Shown piece after piece: positions 12,497-43,086 of a stretch of 64,000 nt of DNA. The notes under the pieces were generated by a model. That model was not told the origin of the DNA. It was given only the letters and a program-made list of their open reading frames with translations, and made no database searches. The DNA lies in the NCBI GenBank assembly GCA_040954595.2, contig CM082578.2, positions 7,812,001 through 7,876,000 of the forward strand. The letters are read 5' to 3'. Position 1 is the first letter of the stretch. Each line of letters opens with the position of its first letter. Source of the DNA: Balanoglossus misakiensis (Eukaryota; Hemichordata). Position numbers and translations under genes: made by a program.

Positions 12497-15165
12497 ACAC
12501 ACACACACACATACATACATACATACATACATACATACATACATACATACATACATACATACATACATACATACATACATACATACATACATACATACAT
12601 ACATACTGTATTTGAAGTGCCTAAATGTACCATTGATAATGGGTACATATAATTGGTAACATGAATTTAGTTGCAAGTAATCATCAAAAATGTCATTTTA
12701 TTCTATAGATTAAAGTGAGAGGTGCAGAGAAGAAACGCAAAAACTTAAGAGAAAGAGCACTCACTAGAGCAAAGTCAATGTACAGACCAGAAAGAGTTAT
12801 ATCCGAAATATTCTTATTACAATTGGTGTCTACAAAGGTATAGGTCCCTTTCTCACAAATAACAGGTTGTTCATTTTGATGGTACATTGACAGTGTATCA
12901 GTACTACCTATAATCATACTTTGGGTACTGTACCATTTTTTTCATTTCATATATTTATAACTTTTACTCAGATACATAATTGTGTTGAAAACAGTTCTGT
13001 TTGATAAATTGTTGCTATTGTTTTGTTATCTTACTATCATTATCATCAACAACACCTTGTGATATATTTTTTGATAGGGAACGATTCAAGACTTTGTACA
13101 GCATGTGTTTGATGCACTACTTACGCTGGACAAGCAGCAGTACCCAATGTTTCCACCCCCTGTCAAGTACATGTTTGACTTCCTGGACAGTCTGGCTGAT
13201 AAGCATGGTGATGGGGATGAGGATGTTGCCCACATCTGGAAGAGTAACAGGTTAGTTATCGATGCAGCTCTATCTTGCTTTAAGTGAAATAATGCCATTT
13301 AATGAACAATGTTCACTCTCCAATTCTTATAAATCATTACCTTTCGCCGATATTTAGTTGGCTGAATTTTCAAGCTTTTTAGAAGAGTCTGAAGAAATCG
13401 ATCAGCTTGCACAGGTGTCCAGTTTATAAACTGATTGAATTTCTTTTAACATTGTGTACTAAACTCATACTGAAATATCTAGATATGACTTATTACTAAC
13501 ACGAATATTCAAACCACTTACAGTTTGCCATTGAGAATCTGGGCCATCATGCTGAAGTGTCCAAACTTTGTGTTTGATATCAAAGCATCTCCGACTGTGA
13601 TTGCAAGTCTTGATATCGTTGCTCAGACATTTATTGATGCATGCTCCAAAGTTGAAAGAAAACTTGGTGTGGTAAGTATTTGAACATCAAGGATTTCTTC
13701 TGCTGAATATTGTTAAAGCTCAAAAGTTCAAGCGATGTGACACTGATGCATTAATGATGGAGCAAGGAAATGTATTCATTTGACATGGAAAGTTAGTCTT
13801 AGTTGTGTATTGCTCTGTCAAGGAAAACTGCCAAGTCTTTTGAAAAGTTTCCATAGACAAGAGTAGTTTTTGAATATCAACTTCTTGACATTGTGCATAT
13901 TGCAGCAATCCCCTGCAGTAAAGTTATTGTACGCCCGGGAACTGGTGACCTACAAAGAGATGGTGGATACTTATTATAATGATATTAAGGATCTACCAAG
14001 TGTGAGTGATTCGCAGTTGAGTTCATACATGGAAGAAAACTTCTTGGTGAGTTTTTGCCGATATCAGTGGTATATTCAGTGCATATTGGGAAAAGTTAAT
14101 TATTTTAAGTATTATGTATGTGTTCCAAGACCACATTCTAAATGTATTTATTGAATCCATAAATTTTTATCACTGGCTTTTATGTCTCCAGCCTAATTTA
14201 TAATAATGAAATACTGGGTTCTTTGTATTGTACATCGGCGCATTGTGATTGTATGTGATTTGAGTTCCCCATGTGCAACAATCATCAATTGCTTGATTGT
14301 AATGCTCTCTTTCCTCTGTAGGAACTTGGTGGTGGAAAGTTTAACAGGATGGTTGCGTTAAATGAACTTTACAAATATGCAACTAAATATGGAGATAGGG
14401 TAAGAAAACAATCTTAAAGTAATTTTTCATGTCTGTAAATATGACGTCAACTGAAATATTTTAATGTTCTTCAAAGATCAAAAATTATAAAAAAGTGAGC
14501 ACATACATGGATAGTGAGACAATGTGTTCACTATGTTCTTCTTTAAACACATCAACCCTGGTGACGTATGAAAGCAATATGAATATATTCTCTCATGTTC
14601 TTATAATTATGTGCATAGTGTATACTTTCATGAATATACACAGAACTCTTAGACCATACAATCTTTGACCATTCTACAACCTTGGCATTTGGTCAAATAA
14701 GCAGAGATTGAACAGTTTCATTGAAATTGTTGCATTTGCATTAATTTAAATACTATAAACGATTTTTCAACAATGTAGATTCTGGATGCATTGGAAAATG
14801 ACGAGGCTTGCCAGAAAACACACCTAGCATTTCAATTGGAGCAAGTTTCAGCTACAATGGCCGAAAATGATTACCAGGCTTATCCAGGTGAACAGTCATC
14901 TGTTGAAGAGCCAGAGCAGCAAAACGCACCTACATATGAAGTCAATGAGGTTTCTGATCAACTGTCAGCAAAAACTGATGATGGACAACAGAAATCGGAA
15001 TATGAAGTGATGTCGTCTGGAAAGCAGCAAGACGAATATGAACTTGCTGACATGTCCAGTCAACAGGAACACAATGAAACTCCACCTGCCAAACCGGCCG
15101 TGCCACAAAAACCACAGCATCAAGGATTTAGCTATGGCATAGTCCTCCCAAAATCACAAGTCTAA
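54..15165 (+). CDS. Plexin-like semaphorin receptor, copy A (5'-partial, 32 exons)
   Basis: Single-pass receptor of the plexin family, which binds semaphorins and signals through an intracellular Rap-type GAP. Exons: 54-186, 643-802, 1303-1399, 1589-1709, 2371-2511, 2798-2899, 3191-3284, 3445-3635, 3756-3910, 4145-4262, 4652-4788, 5295-5477, 5827-5920, 6219-6470, 6898-7074, 7583-7820, 8233-8378, 8825-8943, 9119-9184, 9496-9570, 9707-9773, 10254-10400, 10873-11029, 11328-11437, 11772-11862, 12144-12253, 12709-12837, 13078-13250, 13524-13671, 13906-14046, 14322-14399, 14779-15165. All have AG/GT borders and phases close (1512 codons including stop, after one carried base). The sema domain and first PSI lie upstream of the window. 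Seen here: PSI modules ([33 protein letters not shown]), IPT repeats, a transmembrane segment in exon 7583-7820, then a plexin GAP. GAP motifs include [26 protein letters not shown] and SLPLRIW, so both conserved arginine motifs are kept. A 97-residue tail follows the usual plexin end. I cannot assign it firmly to class A or B. Confidence 0.96.
10254..12837 (+). other. Plexin A-copy Rho-GTPase-binding domain (RBD) and GAP linker exons
   Basis: Exons 10254-10400, 10873-11029, 11328-11437, 11772-11862, 12144-12253 and 12709-12837 encode the ubiquitin-like RBD inserted in the plexin GAP, plus the loop back into the GAP. Recognisable stretches are [40 protein letters not shown] and [20 protein letters not shown], in the order known from vertebrate plexins. 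In that family this domain binds Rac/Rnd GTPases. The tandem copy B lacks all of these exons after the first. Confidence 0.92.
12441..12606. repeat. (CA)n then (CATA)n microsatellite
   Basis: About 70 bp of CA-rich repeat followed by about 96 bp of near-perfect ACAT tetranucleotides. It lies in the intron between exons 12144-12253 and 12709-12837 of plexin copy A. It yields spurious long reading frames on both strands. Confidence 0.98.
14872..15162 (+). other. Plexin A-copy C-terminal signalling tail
   Basis: The residues after the canonical plexin C-terminus (…[12 protein letters not shown]) are acidic and Gln-rich. They carry [13 protein letters not shown] (YxxM, the class bound by PI3K p85 SH2 domains), DEYELAD, a proline-rich [11 protein letters not shown] (SH3-type) and the terminal KSQV, which fits a class I PDZ ligand (Ser at -2, Val at 0). 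These motif matches are visible; binding is inferred. Vertebrate plexins normally end at or near the GAP, so the tail is an addition. Confidence 0.8.
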
Positions 15166-16640
15166 GTTCCATAAAATGTAATGCCAGTCTTTGTGTGGCA
15201 CATATACTGATGTAGAATCAGGTGTATGTGTATTTACATCGTACATGCATTTTCAGGGTTGTTATAAAAAATGAAAAGTCCAGAAATCAAAAGCACTCCT
15301 GGAAAATCCAGGAAAGTGTGAAATTTTCCCCTGAACTGGAAAACACTCAAAAAACGAACAAACCCTTGAATTCGTGCACACCTTAGATGGAAAATGAAAA
15401 AAATATAATGCACATCCTGTGATAAGTCAATATTAAATTATAATCAGTGGTATCGTTACTGTCTGTATTAATCGTTCACTCCAGCAGGAAATGCTGCATA
15501 TGTTAATAAAATATGTCAAACATAAAATTTAATTGAGTAAACTGATATATGTCATTTCTGTAAATGTGTTATGCCTGTATAACAAATGTATACTGTGAAC
15601 TAGATTCGCTGTTTTCTAACTTGTCAAATGTACATACAGTTACAAGTAAGATATGTGGGATCAAAGTTAAATGTATTAAGGTTATGGCAATAACTTATAA
15701 ATAAGTCACTCTGAGTTTTTTTATTGAAAATTGTCAAATTTAAGTTTACCAATAACTGCAGCAATCTTTTATATACATGTAATATTGTGGTGTGAATGAT
15801 TGAAGTTTATATAGGATGTCAATAACTCAGTAATTTTGTAAAAATTGTGTACATTATTACTACTGCCAATATGCTGCAATTTTAATGTGTTTAATATTTG
15901 TATTTTTTAAAGTAATCAATTTTCTTGTACATAAAACTGTTAAATTGTTTCATTAATTTGGCACTCATACCTTTAATTCACATTTATTTCATTTGGTGTT
16001 CTTTCTTAGCATCATGTAAATTTGCGTGGTAATATATTTTATAAAGATGAATTTCTAGCATTTTGATGAATATATTCATCAGTGTTAGAAACTGGTAGTG
16101 CCTTACTAATGCAACAGTAAAAAGTATTTTATGTATGCGCAATTTTTTTTTCATTTTGATATATCTGAATATGCAGTGAATTTCTAAAATTGAGTCCCAT
16201 GATGATCATTACATCATTAGTAAGTTTAAGGCTGATAGTAAAGGATTGTTTTGTAATCTGTGTTATACGTGACAGTACTTGTACTTTTAGAAAATATGTA
16301 CTATTTTTCAAAAGGATTTTATGAAGTCATGATATAATTATGCTAGACAACTTGGTGTGTTGTAATTTATTGATCTTGTAAGTACATGTATTAAGTTGCG
16401 AGGACTAAGAGTGTGCAAGTTCTGCCAACATAGATTTTGTACACACTGTTAACACCTGTGTATTTTTGTAAACAAATAATGTAACTTGTTTATGATCCTA
16501 TTGTTCTCAACATAATGTTGAACTCAACCCGCCTTTGCATTCATTGACAAAATCATTTCATACAAATGTATGGCTGCGTTTTATCAATTATATTCATTTG
16601 TAGCTCTTTAAAAAGAATCATCACAAAAATATTCTAACAT
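15166..16640 (+). other. 3' untranslated region of plexin copy A (extent uncertain)
   Basis: AT-rich, no sustained reading frame. A polyadenylation hexamer AATAAA is at 15505-15510, with further AT-rich stretches beyond. The true 3' end cannot be fixed without transcript data. Confidence 0.45.
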
Positions 16641-17834
16641 ATCCAGGACAAACATGTATGTAATTTACATTATTATTCAGTTTTATGAGAGAAAGATACT
16701 TATACTATATATTCAGATGTTCTTATATTCTTAAATGTGTGTTTAAATGAAATTTGACAACTGACCTTGAAAAATAGTAAAACAATATCCGTGTTTGCTT
16801 TGTATATTGGAGAATATGTTAATATGTAAGACTTGAGACAACACTTTGCCATTGCTAGAAAAAAAGTACAGAGAAAGTAAGGATATTTGCATGAGTGCAT
16901 ACTCGATTCAGAGCAAAATTTATTACAATATGAAATTCAATTACCATTGACAATTTCACATTATTTGTTCTAATAATAATAACTACATAATATTAAGTTA
17001 CATTAAAAATGAATTACAGTACTGTCAATTTGACCAGTCAGAGATTAACGTTTTCACTTTTAAGTTGCCTTTTGAATATATCATAAGATTAAAGCTTGTG
17101 AACTAAAACAGGGTTTAGTGTTAAGTGACGAGTTGTTATTTTTATTAAAATAACCTCTCACCCTGGTGCTGGTCTAGTGTCCACCTGCCCTCTTGTGCCT
17201 TCACATTTTATTATATACTAGTAGCTCATCGGGACAACAGCTGTTAATGTTAATGATATGGTTTGTTTGACTCCAGCTTTCTGATTGGTTGAAGCTGGGT
17301 TTTATAATTTGTACTAGAAGACCTATGCTCTAGAAAGTAAATAATTAATTAAAAAAAAAAAATTGAACAAAAAGAAAGCACACCCAATTAACGCAATTCC
17401 AGTGCCACAAATCCCAAAACCTTTAACTTTGATGTAATAAACTGAGCAACAATGAACATATGATCACCTTCGCGGGAAAATACACTTTGTTGCCACGGAG
17501 GGTGCCAAACGGTATCAAATCCACCAATGAACTATATATAGAGGGTCTAACAAACGATGGTCATGGATTGCATCAAGAGTTGTAGCGAGTATTGTTGCCA
17601 TCAAGTTTGCTTTATTTATCAATCGAACTAGCTTAAGATTATGGGACGGATCACCATCTGTGTGACCTACACCAGGACAGGTCACAGAACCCTTGTTTAT
17701 GTCATTACATCAACCCTGTTTACGTCATCAGCCGGAACTATTTTCACTTTCTTTGTAGTCTGGTTCCCTGGCCCGCATTTCCCGGTAGAGGGCGTGGAGG
17801 GGAAAAGAGTCAGATACCAGCTTGAGTACATGCT
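16641..17834. other. Intergenic, no gene seen
   Basis: AT-rich up to about 17.1 kb, then more mixed composition. A short frame at 17641-17889 has no recognisable domain and runs into the 50-bp tandem repeat, so it is not called as a gene. Confidence 0.5.
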
Positions 17835-17934
17835 TGTAGTTGTACCTGTTACAGTCCCTCTCTTCTATAGAGGGACTATGTATGTGTAGTTGTACCTGTT
17901 ACAGTCCCTCTCTTCTATAGAGGGACTATGTATG
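17835..17934. repeat. Tandem 50-bp duplication, each copy with a perfect 9-bp palindrome
   Basis: Two identical 50-bp units (17835-17884, 17885-17934). Each contains AGTCCCTCT and its reverse complement AGAGGGACT separated by 7 bases (17853-17877 and 17903-17927), giving two adjacent potential hairpins. Lies in the spacer between the plexin genes. Confidence 0.95.
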
Positions 17935-18399
17935 TGTTTCGGCCGCTGGTACGTGCAATTTGCCACGAACAATTTTGGAAAAATGCATTTCTAGAACCTT
18001 CCGCGACATGTCAACATTTGTGTACACAAGTAATGCCGCTCTATTATTTACACACGTAGGCCTACAGGTCCAAGAAGAAATAAAAATATAAAGAATAACG
18101 GACTAGGGTAATGTAGGTTTGTATAGCACCTTTACTTACAATTAAAATATACTCTGTGATAAAATGAAGTTGATTTGATTTGGGTTTACGATCATTTCAG
18201 TTGTTGACAATGCTATAAACATGTAGGTTTACGACTATAAGCATAGGCTACTGACAACGTCCACTGATGAGGGGCGTGTGAACAGATCGTGCCAACCAAA
18301 CAATGTTTGATAATTTAGGAGCCACTCGTATTTGTGGGTGTGATTTGTAAGGGTTTTATAAGGCAATACATAACTTTCCACCCCATCCCCATCCGACTT

Positions 18400-18502
18400 G
18401 ACTTGAGACCACACGCAATCGCTTCATCTGAGCCACTGTCTGACCAGGTCTAAGCATTCTGCGCGCGAGACTGCCAAACAGCACCCATCGCGCGATCATC
18501 AG
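18400..18502 (+). other. Probable 5' UTR exon of plexin copy B
   Basis: A locally GC-rich stretch ends in CATCAG followed by GTAGGT, a good donor at 18503. The first coding exon of copy B appears to be preceded by an acceptor (CCTAAAG near 19877), which would leave an upstream untranslated exon. The upstream boundary is unknown. Region 18503-19877 would be intron; I see no gene in it. Confidence 0.35.
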
Positions 18503-19904
18503 GTAGGTAGGCTTCATCATTTATTCATTCTTCATAATGCCGCGCCTAACTTGCGAAAAACAACAACTTGAAAACTATGAATAATATATGTATGATGATA
18601 GGCGATTATAAACTATCATGCGACTTACGTATTATCATATGATCAAGAAGCTCACAATAGAAAAGTTTAGTGAAAACCAGCACACTTACGGAACTCACCA
18701 CGCGGCATCTTGAAATTCGATTTTATTGACTTTGTGATCGGATTTTCCTAACCAGCACCTATTTGTATAATTATTTTTCACGACGTACAGGAAACATAAG
18801 CTGCCACCCTGCAGTTGTTATGCGAAAATATTGTTCTCAACATTGAGAGGTCAAGCATGAGGGCCTGTAGACTTACTTTTCACGTATTTTGTATGATTTC
18901 GCCTTGGTTTTTTTTGTAAAGAATGGATGGATTGTTCACAAAAGGGACAAACTTTGACACTGCCAGGTCTGCCCATGGAGCTACCACATGGTCTGCCAGG
19001 TAAAGGTTTATGCTTGACCCCCGATTGGTGTGTAAACAATTGCGCAGTGCAAACATGAAACAAACAAAGAAAAACATTCAATCTTATTTCCGTCTTCCGG
19101 GTTCATCCGAGGTCGTTTAATAGAATAAGAACAGTTAATCCAAAATACTGGATATCCTGTCTTTCTGGCCCGGACGTTAGTAGGGCAAATTACTGGTAAG
19201 TTTATTCACAACAGATTCGAGAAATATGCCCCCTCGGAAATGTAAACATATGTGAGTTAGTCACTGTTCCTCCGTCTGCTTCAATGCAAGTATGCTCTGA
19301 TCGATAAAATTCAAGACAAGAAATGTATGTTTAATATTGGTAATGACACGTTGAAATACGTTTTATAATTCGTGTACATACTTCGTATGTCCATATGTCC
19401 ATCGAGAAAAATTAATAGTAGGCAGTGTCCTAATCACAATAATCATATTCTTCGATATCAAATGACGTCAGACGGTCAGGTGCAGTTACGTACGTTGGCA
19501 TTCAAATTTCCATGCAGATGACGGACAACTTCAGCAATGTGGTGCAGACAAAGACTGTGCAGACGAAATGCAATGAGGCTGATGAGGCACCATACGTAAT
19601 ACATGTTACGTGTCTGGCGGTTCTAGAGTATAAACATACCCGGAAAAACTTTTACTGGATGCCAAAATATTGTTTGTCCGTCACCTGGAAATGGCAATGC
19701 CGTGGGTTACATGGCGAGATCACGTGATTGATATTAAAGAATGGGCCCGGATTACACCAAGTCGGCGTTGTCACAATGGAATCTAAAGTTGTAACCAGAC
19801 TACTGAAAGTGCACAATGTTAAACACTTTAGAAGCCCAATTAATTTATTTATAATTTAATTTTTGATATCCTAAAGGTTGAAGGCGAGTTCGATGTGCAT
19901 CGCC

Positions 19905-39487
<19,583 letters not shown>

Positions 39488-41200
39488 GCCTTTCCCCTGA
39501 AGACCAGAAGTACTGCTGTATCACTTCACGAGTTATATTTGCTATGTGATATTGTTAAGAACACCTTTTCATCTTTTTCGTGAAATCACAGACAATAGAG
39601 TTCATATTCTCCTTAGTATTTACCAGTTAATTTCAGTAGATTTTGATGCGGTTAATTTTCGTTCCCACATCTTAATTAAAAAAATCTAAAATATAAATTG
39701 AAATGTTGATCTATATTACACCATTTTCAGATGTATCTATCATGCATTGTATCTTGTATATTCAGGATGTTAGCAATAATCAAATAATAACTTTTCAGTG
39801 AAAGGCGTGTTTTACTTCAATAGATAACATTAACCTTAAGTTGACTGTGGTGTACCGCCCTATCGACAGGGATATAAGTTAATTGCAGTGTTGCCCGCTA
39901 TGGCATTTTACATGTAATTGATTTTTTCTCTGAAACCACTAGTCATACTGATTTGGTATTTTACACAGTAGGTCACAAAGGGACAACTAAACCAGCCCGT
40001 CTGGTTTGAGAGGCTGATGTGATTGTAGAACTTACGACATTTAACCACTTTTATCTCATTCTCATTGATTTATATGCTGATAATGCTTGTTGAACGGAAA
40101 GCAAACATGCATTTTTTAAATTTTGCGTTGTATACGTAGTTAGATGTCAATACACGTTTTATCGGCAAACCCTTTCTGTGTTCGACTGTACGTCTTTCTT
40201 GATTGATCGGCTGATAGAGAGGGCATCTATTTCAAAATAGGGATTCCTGATGTTGGGTCAATTGCATCCGAAAAATTCACATGAGCGCTTTACTGTTATA
40301 AACATATATATCCGGTATGTTACACTATTGACTGGTGAATATGATTGTAAATTTAAATGGCATTTGTCTGTCTGTTATGTGTAGTGTGTGCTGTGATTAA
40401 AGTGAACCCCATTATGTTCTCTATCCGATCTGACGTGTCACGTGTTTATAATTTCTGGGGTCTTTGTTCTTTTGCTTTTCTTTCGTGATGATTTTAAATC
40501 TTCTTTTTTTTAAACATTACTATGACCCGGCGAAAGACTGACTTGACAACCGGAAATTTTACAGACTGATGAGGCCCTAGACATTAAGCAAATGTTACAC
40601 GTCCTCGCAGGTGACTGATATACGTTCGATCGAATTCTGAGCACGTGACACAGACTAAACATTGACGAGAAGTTTTATATTAACTACGTCCTTGCAAAAT
40701 AAACACGGCGTGAATGCAGTGCCACCTGCTTAATGATTGAGTACACGACACGAACACCCATCACGTGGTTTCTCGAGGGGCGTTTATGTCTTGTAGACAC
40801 TGGAAGACATTTCAGTTATGAAACTCTGCGTTCAATAAGGCAAGAGAATGTCAGAATGGAGGAACAAACTCTGCCCGTGTGTTAGACTGCACAGTGTAAA
40901 ATAACACCATACCGCATATTAAATATGGTTATCCCCCCCCCCCCACCTGCATCTGCTATAATAAGATTTGACACTTTTCGACTATAGGCATTACTACCTT
41001 GGGCGTTTTTTTACGTCAAGGTTCTTGTTTCTCGATTACGCGGCGCCAATTTTCTTTTACGGTGACAGCCCACAGAACCCCATTCCGCATAGAGACGGAC
41101 CAAACGATGTAGAAAGACTGTTGCCAAGTCCAAAGTCCAGGTTTCTACCTACATGACGTCAGAATCGAGGAAACAGGCGTGTTAATCACACACAACAATA
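39488..41200. other. 3' UTR of plexin copy B and intergenic DNA, no further gene seen
   Basis: AT-rich. A candidate polyadenylation hexamer AATAAA is at 40698-40703, with another at 41258-41263. A C-rich run lies at 40933-40944. A short frame at 40968-41156 has no recognisable content. Confidence 0.4.
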
Positions 41201-41249
41201 GAGGGAAGGAACTGTGCACTCCGATAATCGTTTTCGTTACTATTTTCGT

Positions 41250-41324
41250 TAACATTGAATAAAAACACAAACTTCAGTGGTGTAAGCTCGGGTCTTCAAA
41301 ACGTTAAGACATTGGTGGAGCAGG
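41250..41324 (+). other. Candidate 5' UTR exon of the CUB/EGF gene
   Basis: The stretch ends in GGAGCAGG|GTAAGT, a strong donor at 41325. The first coding exon downstream is preceded by a clear acceptor (CTTTCTGTAG at 42167), so an upstream untranslated exon is expected. The transcription start is unknown. The intervening 41325-42167 would be intron with nothing else seen. Confidence 0.4.
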
Positions 41325-42169
41325 GTAAGTCTGTTACTGTCAATCGTATGTTGATATATTCGTCACTTCGTATGTGGTATTCAAAATGGCGATTGCTACT
41401 TTGTGCTTTGGCAATCTGATACAGGTGATACGCACAGTTGCATTTTTATGTTCAAAGGGGCGTCTGAATACTGCAACAGATCAAAATTAGACCTATTAAC
41501 GTACGGTTTACCTGGCCGACATTGATTTATAAACGTGTTTTATTACTCAGCAGCAGTGTGTGAATATATTTGTATTAGCATAGGTGTTGTGTCGGTAAAT
41601 GTTAAATAAACGGAACAGAAACCCAGTCTGCTGATATTGGGATATGATGTCATTGGGCCTAGGCTGTGGTGTCATCGATAGACAGACACCATTTCAGACA
41701 GTTATAAGCCGTTCGGTAAAAAAATCAAATCGGTCCAAATTATTATCTTGTAAGAGAACGAGCCGAGTATTACCTTTGTTGTTGTTATGTCCACTTGTGT
41801 GACGTTTATTCTGAATAGGTGACCCAGAAACGCCGTGCATGCGTTTACGAAATAGGCGTGTGTATATTGAGTCCGAGATATTTTCCGGATACTTTGTAAG
41901 AAAAGTTTGAAATGTCCACTTCCCGATTGTATTAAGACACCAGTGACATCACATAAAGCCAAAGCGATGGCTTCTTTTGTATCACGAGACTGGTTTTATA
42001 ATTACCTGTAATCATTTCTCTATGTTGAGAGCTTATTTAGTTGTCCGATTGCTAAGTTCACTTTGCTTTGCTGTACTTTACCGTCGATTCGAAACCACCT
42101 TGTATGAACTTTTGACGTATGCCGTACGCAAAATTGACATCGTAATTTTGGATTTGGCTTTCTGTAGCC

Positions 42170-43022
42170 ATGGACGCCTACATGCTGCTGTTACTTCTAG
42201 TTACACCACTCCTGCTGGAAGCTCAGCCGGTAGAGACTCATTCTAGACATAGAGGTATGTATAACTTTGGTCTGGATCCCCGTCTATAGACTTTAAGAAC
42301 GTGCATTGCTGCTTCACAGTGGTGTCTCTGCATATGCATGCATATGTGTCAGACATTACTAGTTTTTTGAAAAGGAGCGCTCACCAATTACACTCAGTGT
42401 TTTTATTCATACAAAAAACAGATACCATAGGCCTAATCCAGAAAAAGATATTGCAGCATCTGCGTATTGTTAGCCTACTGCCAGTATAGTATTAACATGT
42501 ACAGGGTATTATAGAAAGTAGGATAAATGAAGATTACCAGATTGCCTTACCCTCTGCCATCAGAAAAAAAACCTTTATATTTATTCGTTGATATTTCAGA
42601 AAAAAATGAATACCGCTTTGTAGGATCGCATCTTCAAAACGGCACAGGAGTTTTCACTTCGCCCAACTTTCCCGATCGCTATCCAGGAGGCTATCATGTA
42701 TATTCATATCTATTAGAGAATAGCGATGGTGGTCATGTCAAATTGATTTTTGACGACTTTCTGCTGGCAGACGAACAACTGGACAACTGTAAAGTAAGAA
42801 ATCATTATTGCAGGCAATATATATAAATTTATAAGTGAATTAATGTGGATGGAAATTAATACATTTTAATAATCAAAGAAGCAACTCCGCAAGAGCTGAA
42901 ATCTATTTATTTGTTTACTTTGGGGTAGCTATTACACCATGCAGTGTTAGGCATATACACGTACATGTACAACGTGTATTATTTATTCATATGATATTAA
43001 TTAATTGGTTTTCAAGTTTCAT

Positions 43023-43086
<64 letters not shown>

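Noticed and set aside
12323-12676. Long overlapping frames on both strands rich in IHTY / MYVC repeats (also 25165-25592)
   Set aside because: They are translations of CATA microsatellites inside introns; open in many frames only because the repeat lacks stops.
17641-17889. 82-codon frame between the plexin genes
   Set aside because: No domain, no splice partners, and its end lies in the tandem 50-bp duplication.
19878-19904. Upstream starts for plexin copy B (TTG at 19878, ATG at 19893)
   Set aside because: TTG is not a plausible start here; ATG 19893 is possible, but ATG 19905 has the better Kozak context and a clean signal peptide.
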